Shown piece by piece: positions 63,436 through 64,000 of a stretch of 64,000 nt of DNA. The DNA is taken from positions 1,364,001-1,428,000 of the forward strand of contig NZ_FNSO01000004.1 of the NCBI RefSeq assembly GCF_900105945.1, given 5' to 3'. The position numbers were made by a program, and so were the translations under genes. Position 1 is the first letter of the stretch, and the number at the start of each line of letters is the position of its first letter. Under the pieces are notes generated by a model. That model had not been told where the DNA came from. It searched no databases and saw only the letters and a list, made by a program, of their open reading frames with translations. The stretch is from Amycolatopsis tolypomycina. Its GTDB lineage: Bacteria; Actinomycetota; Actinomycetes; Mycobacteriales; Pseudonocardiaceae.

Positions 63436-64000
63436 CCCTCACGACCGGTATCGAGCGGCTCCGGATCCGGAACTTCCGGGTGCTCCGGGACGTCGAGCTG
63501 GACGGCCTGACGCCGGTGACGGCGTTGCTGGGGCCGAACGGGAGCGGGAAGTCCACGGTGTTCGACGCGCTGGACTTCCTCTCCGAGTCGCTTCGGGTCG
63601 GGCTGCGCTCGGCGTGGGACAAGCGTGGGGGTGCCGCCGACATCATCACCCATGGTGCGACCGGGCCGGTCGAGATCGAACTGACGTGTCGCATCGAAGG
63701 CGCGGTGGGCGCGTACCGGCTCGCCATCGAGTACGACGATGACGAGCCGGTGGTGGCCGAGGAGAAACTGACTTGGCAGCCCGAGGGTGCCGAGACGCCC
63801 TTCGACGCCTTGCACTTCCGGCGCGGTGACGGTGGGTTCGCCAATGCCGGTGCATGGGAACTCCTCGAATTGGCGGGGCCTGACCTCCTCGGGCTGGGCG
63901 TGGTGAGCCAGCTTGCAGGCAAGGTCGAAGTCGGCAGGTTTCGCCGGTTCATCGGGCAGATCGTTCTTGCAGACCTGAATCTCGACGCAATGCGGAAAGG
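63432..64000 (+). CDS. AAA family ATPase (partial, runs off the window)
   Basis: The first 189 codons of an ATPase of the RecF/OLD-like AAA group. The start [42 protein letters not shown] carries the Walker A motif GPNGSGKST (34-42) in the layout of OLD-like nuclease-coupled or SMC-like ATPases. Further on are [15 protein letters not shown] and a beta-rich part. Codon choice is less GC-biased near the right end than in carA (for example GTT CTT GCA, CTG AAT), which hints at transfer. The GTG overlaps the carA stop (GTGA), so it is translated from the pyr operon message. The C-terminal part, and thus the type, is not visible. Confidence 0.8.
   Translation, partial: [189 protein letters not shown]

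Overview
The window reads as chromosome of a high-GC actinobacterium, most probably Amycolatopsis or a close relative in the Pseudonocardiales. The basis is base composition, many GTG starts, a BldD regulator, a DasR/PTS set, a sigma-L/anti-sigma pair, and a gene order (radical SAM, aspS, rarA, alaS, ruvX, mltG, aroE, aroCKBQ, pepQ, efp, nusB, pyrRBC, carA) that I recall from mycobacterial and related genomes. No rRNA, tRNA, CRISPR array, insertion sequence or phage gene was seen.

Layout. 1-8.6 kb: start of a Tat-exported protein, a DUF2252 protein, ornithine aminotransferase, an ArsR/SRPBCC pair, a PPK2 polyphosphate kinase, an S9 peptidase, an F420-type luciferase-like oxidoreductase and two fluoride channel genes. 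8.7-14.8 kb: a four-gene operon behind a probable iron box, encoding a PLP decarboxylase with a His-rich linker, an amine N-hydroxylase, an IucA/IucC synthetase and a glutamine-synthetase-like ligase. It looks like an unusual hydroxamate siderophore pathway without an acyltransferase. 14.9-19.2 kb: SthA transhydrogenase, a radical SAM protein split by an intein at its iron-sulfur cysteines under a LexA box, and a MerB-like protein. 19.4-28.8 kb: aspS, DUF389, an APH-like protein, an SGNH hydrolase, a phosphoesterase, P450/TetR and rarA. 29.3-38.6 kb: a VOC protein, a dehydrogenase, a frameshifted synthetase-like gene, then the core run alaS-ruvX-mltG-aroE. 38.6-49.5 kb: a block between aroE and aroC with a GrpB-methyltransferase fusion, a TetR/secreted nuclease-like pair, a hydroxyacid dehydrogenase, a beta-lactamase-like protein, a GlcNAc-type PTS (HPr, EIIC, DasR-like regulator, EIIB, EIIA) and a sigma-L regulon. 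49.5-58.2 kb: aroC-aroK-aroB-aroQ, a GNAT-VOC fusion, a lipoprotein, pepQ, efp, nusB. 58.2-64 kb: bldD and the pyrimidine operon pyrR-pyrB-pyrC-(membrane protein)-carA, followed by an AAA ATPase where carB would be expected.

Several dispersed repeat families thread the intergenic space: paired palindromes of the ATGAA-GA-TC-TTCAT type (three loci), a 30-bp tandem repeat (two loci), a 21-bp tandem repeat with a long inverted repeat, a 55-bp GC-rich element (two copies, one inside a broken gene) and strong hairpins between convergent genes. A short palindrome TCCAC(A/T)GTGGA recurs inside coding sequences. At least nine genes show a TAnnnT -10 box 6-8 nt before the start codon, which suggests leaderless mRNAs.

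The observations most worth following are the siderophore operon, the intein placed on the cluster cysteine of a LexA-controlled enzyme, the matched pair of sigma-L-type promoters, the PyrR-binding hairpin before pyrR, and the AAA ATPase coupled to carA. All functional statements are inferences from sequence and recalled family knowledge; no search was run.
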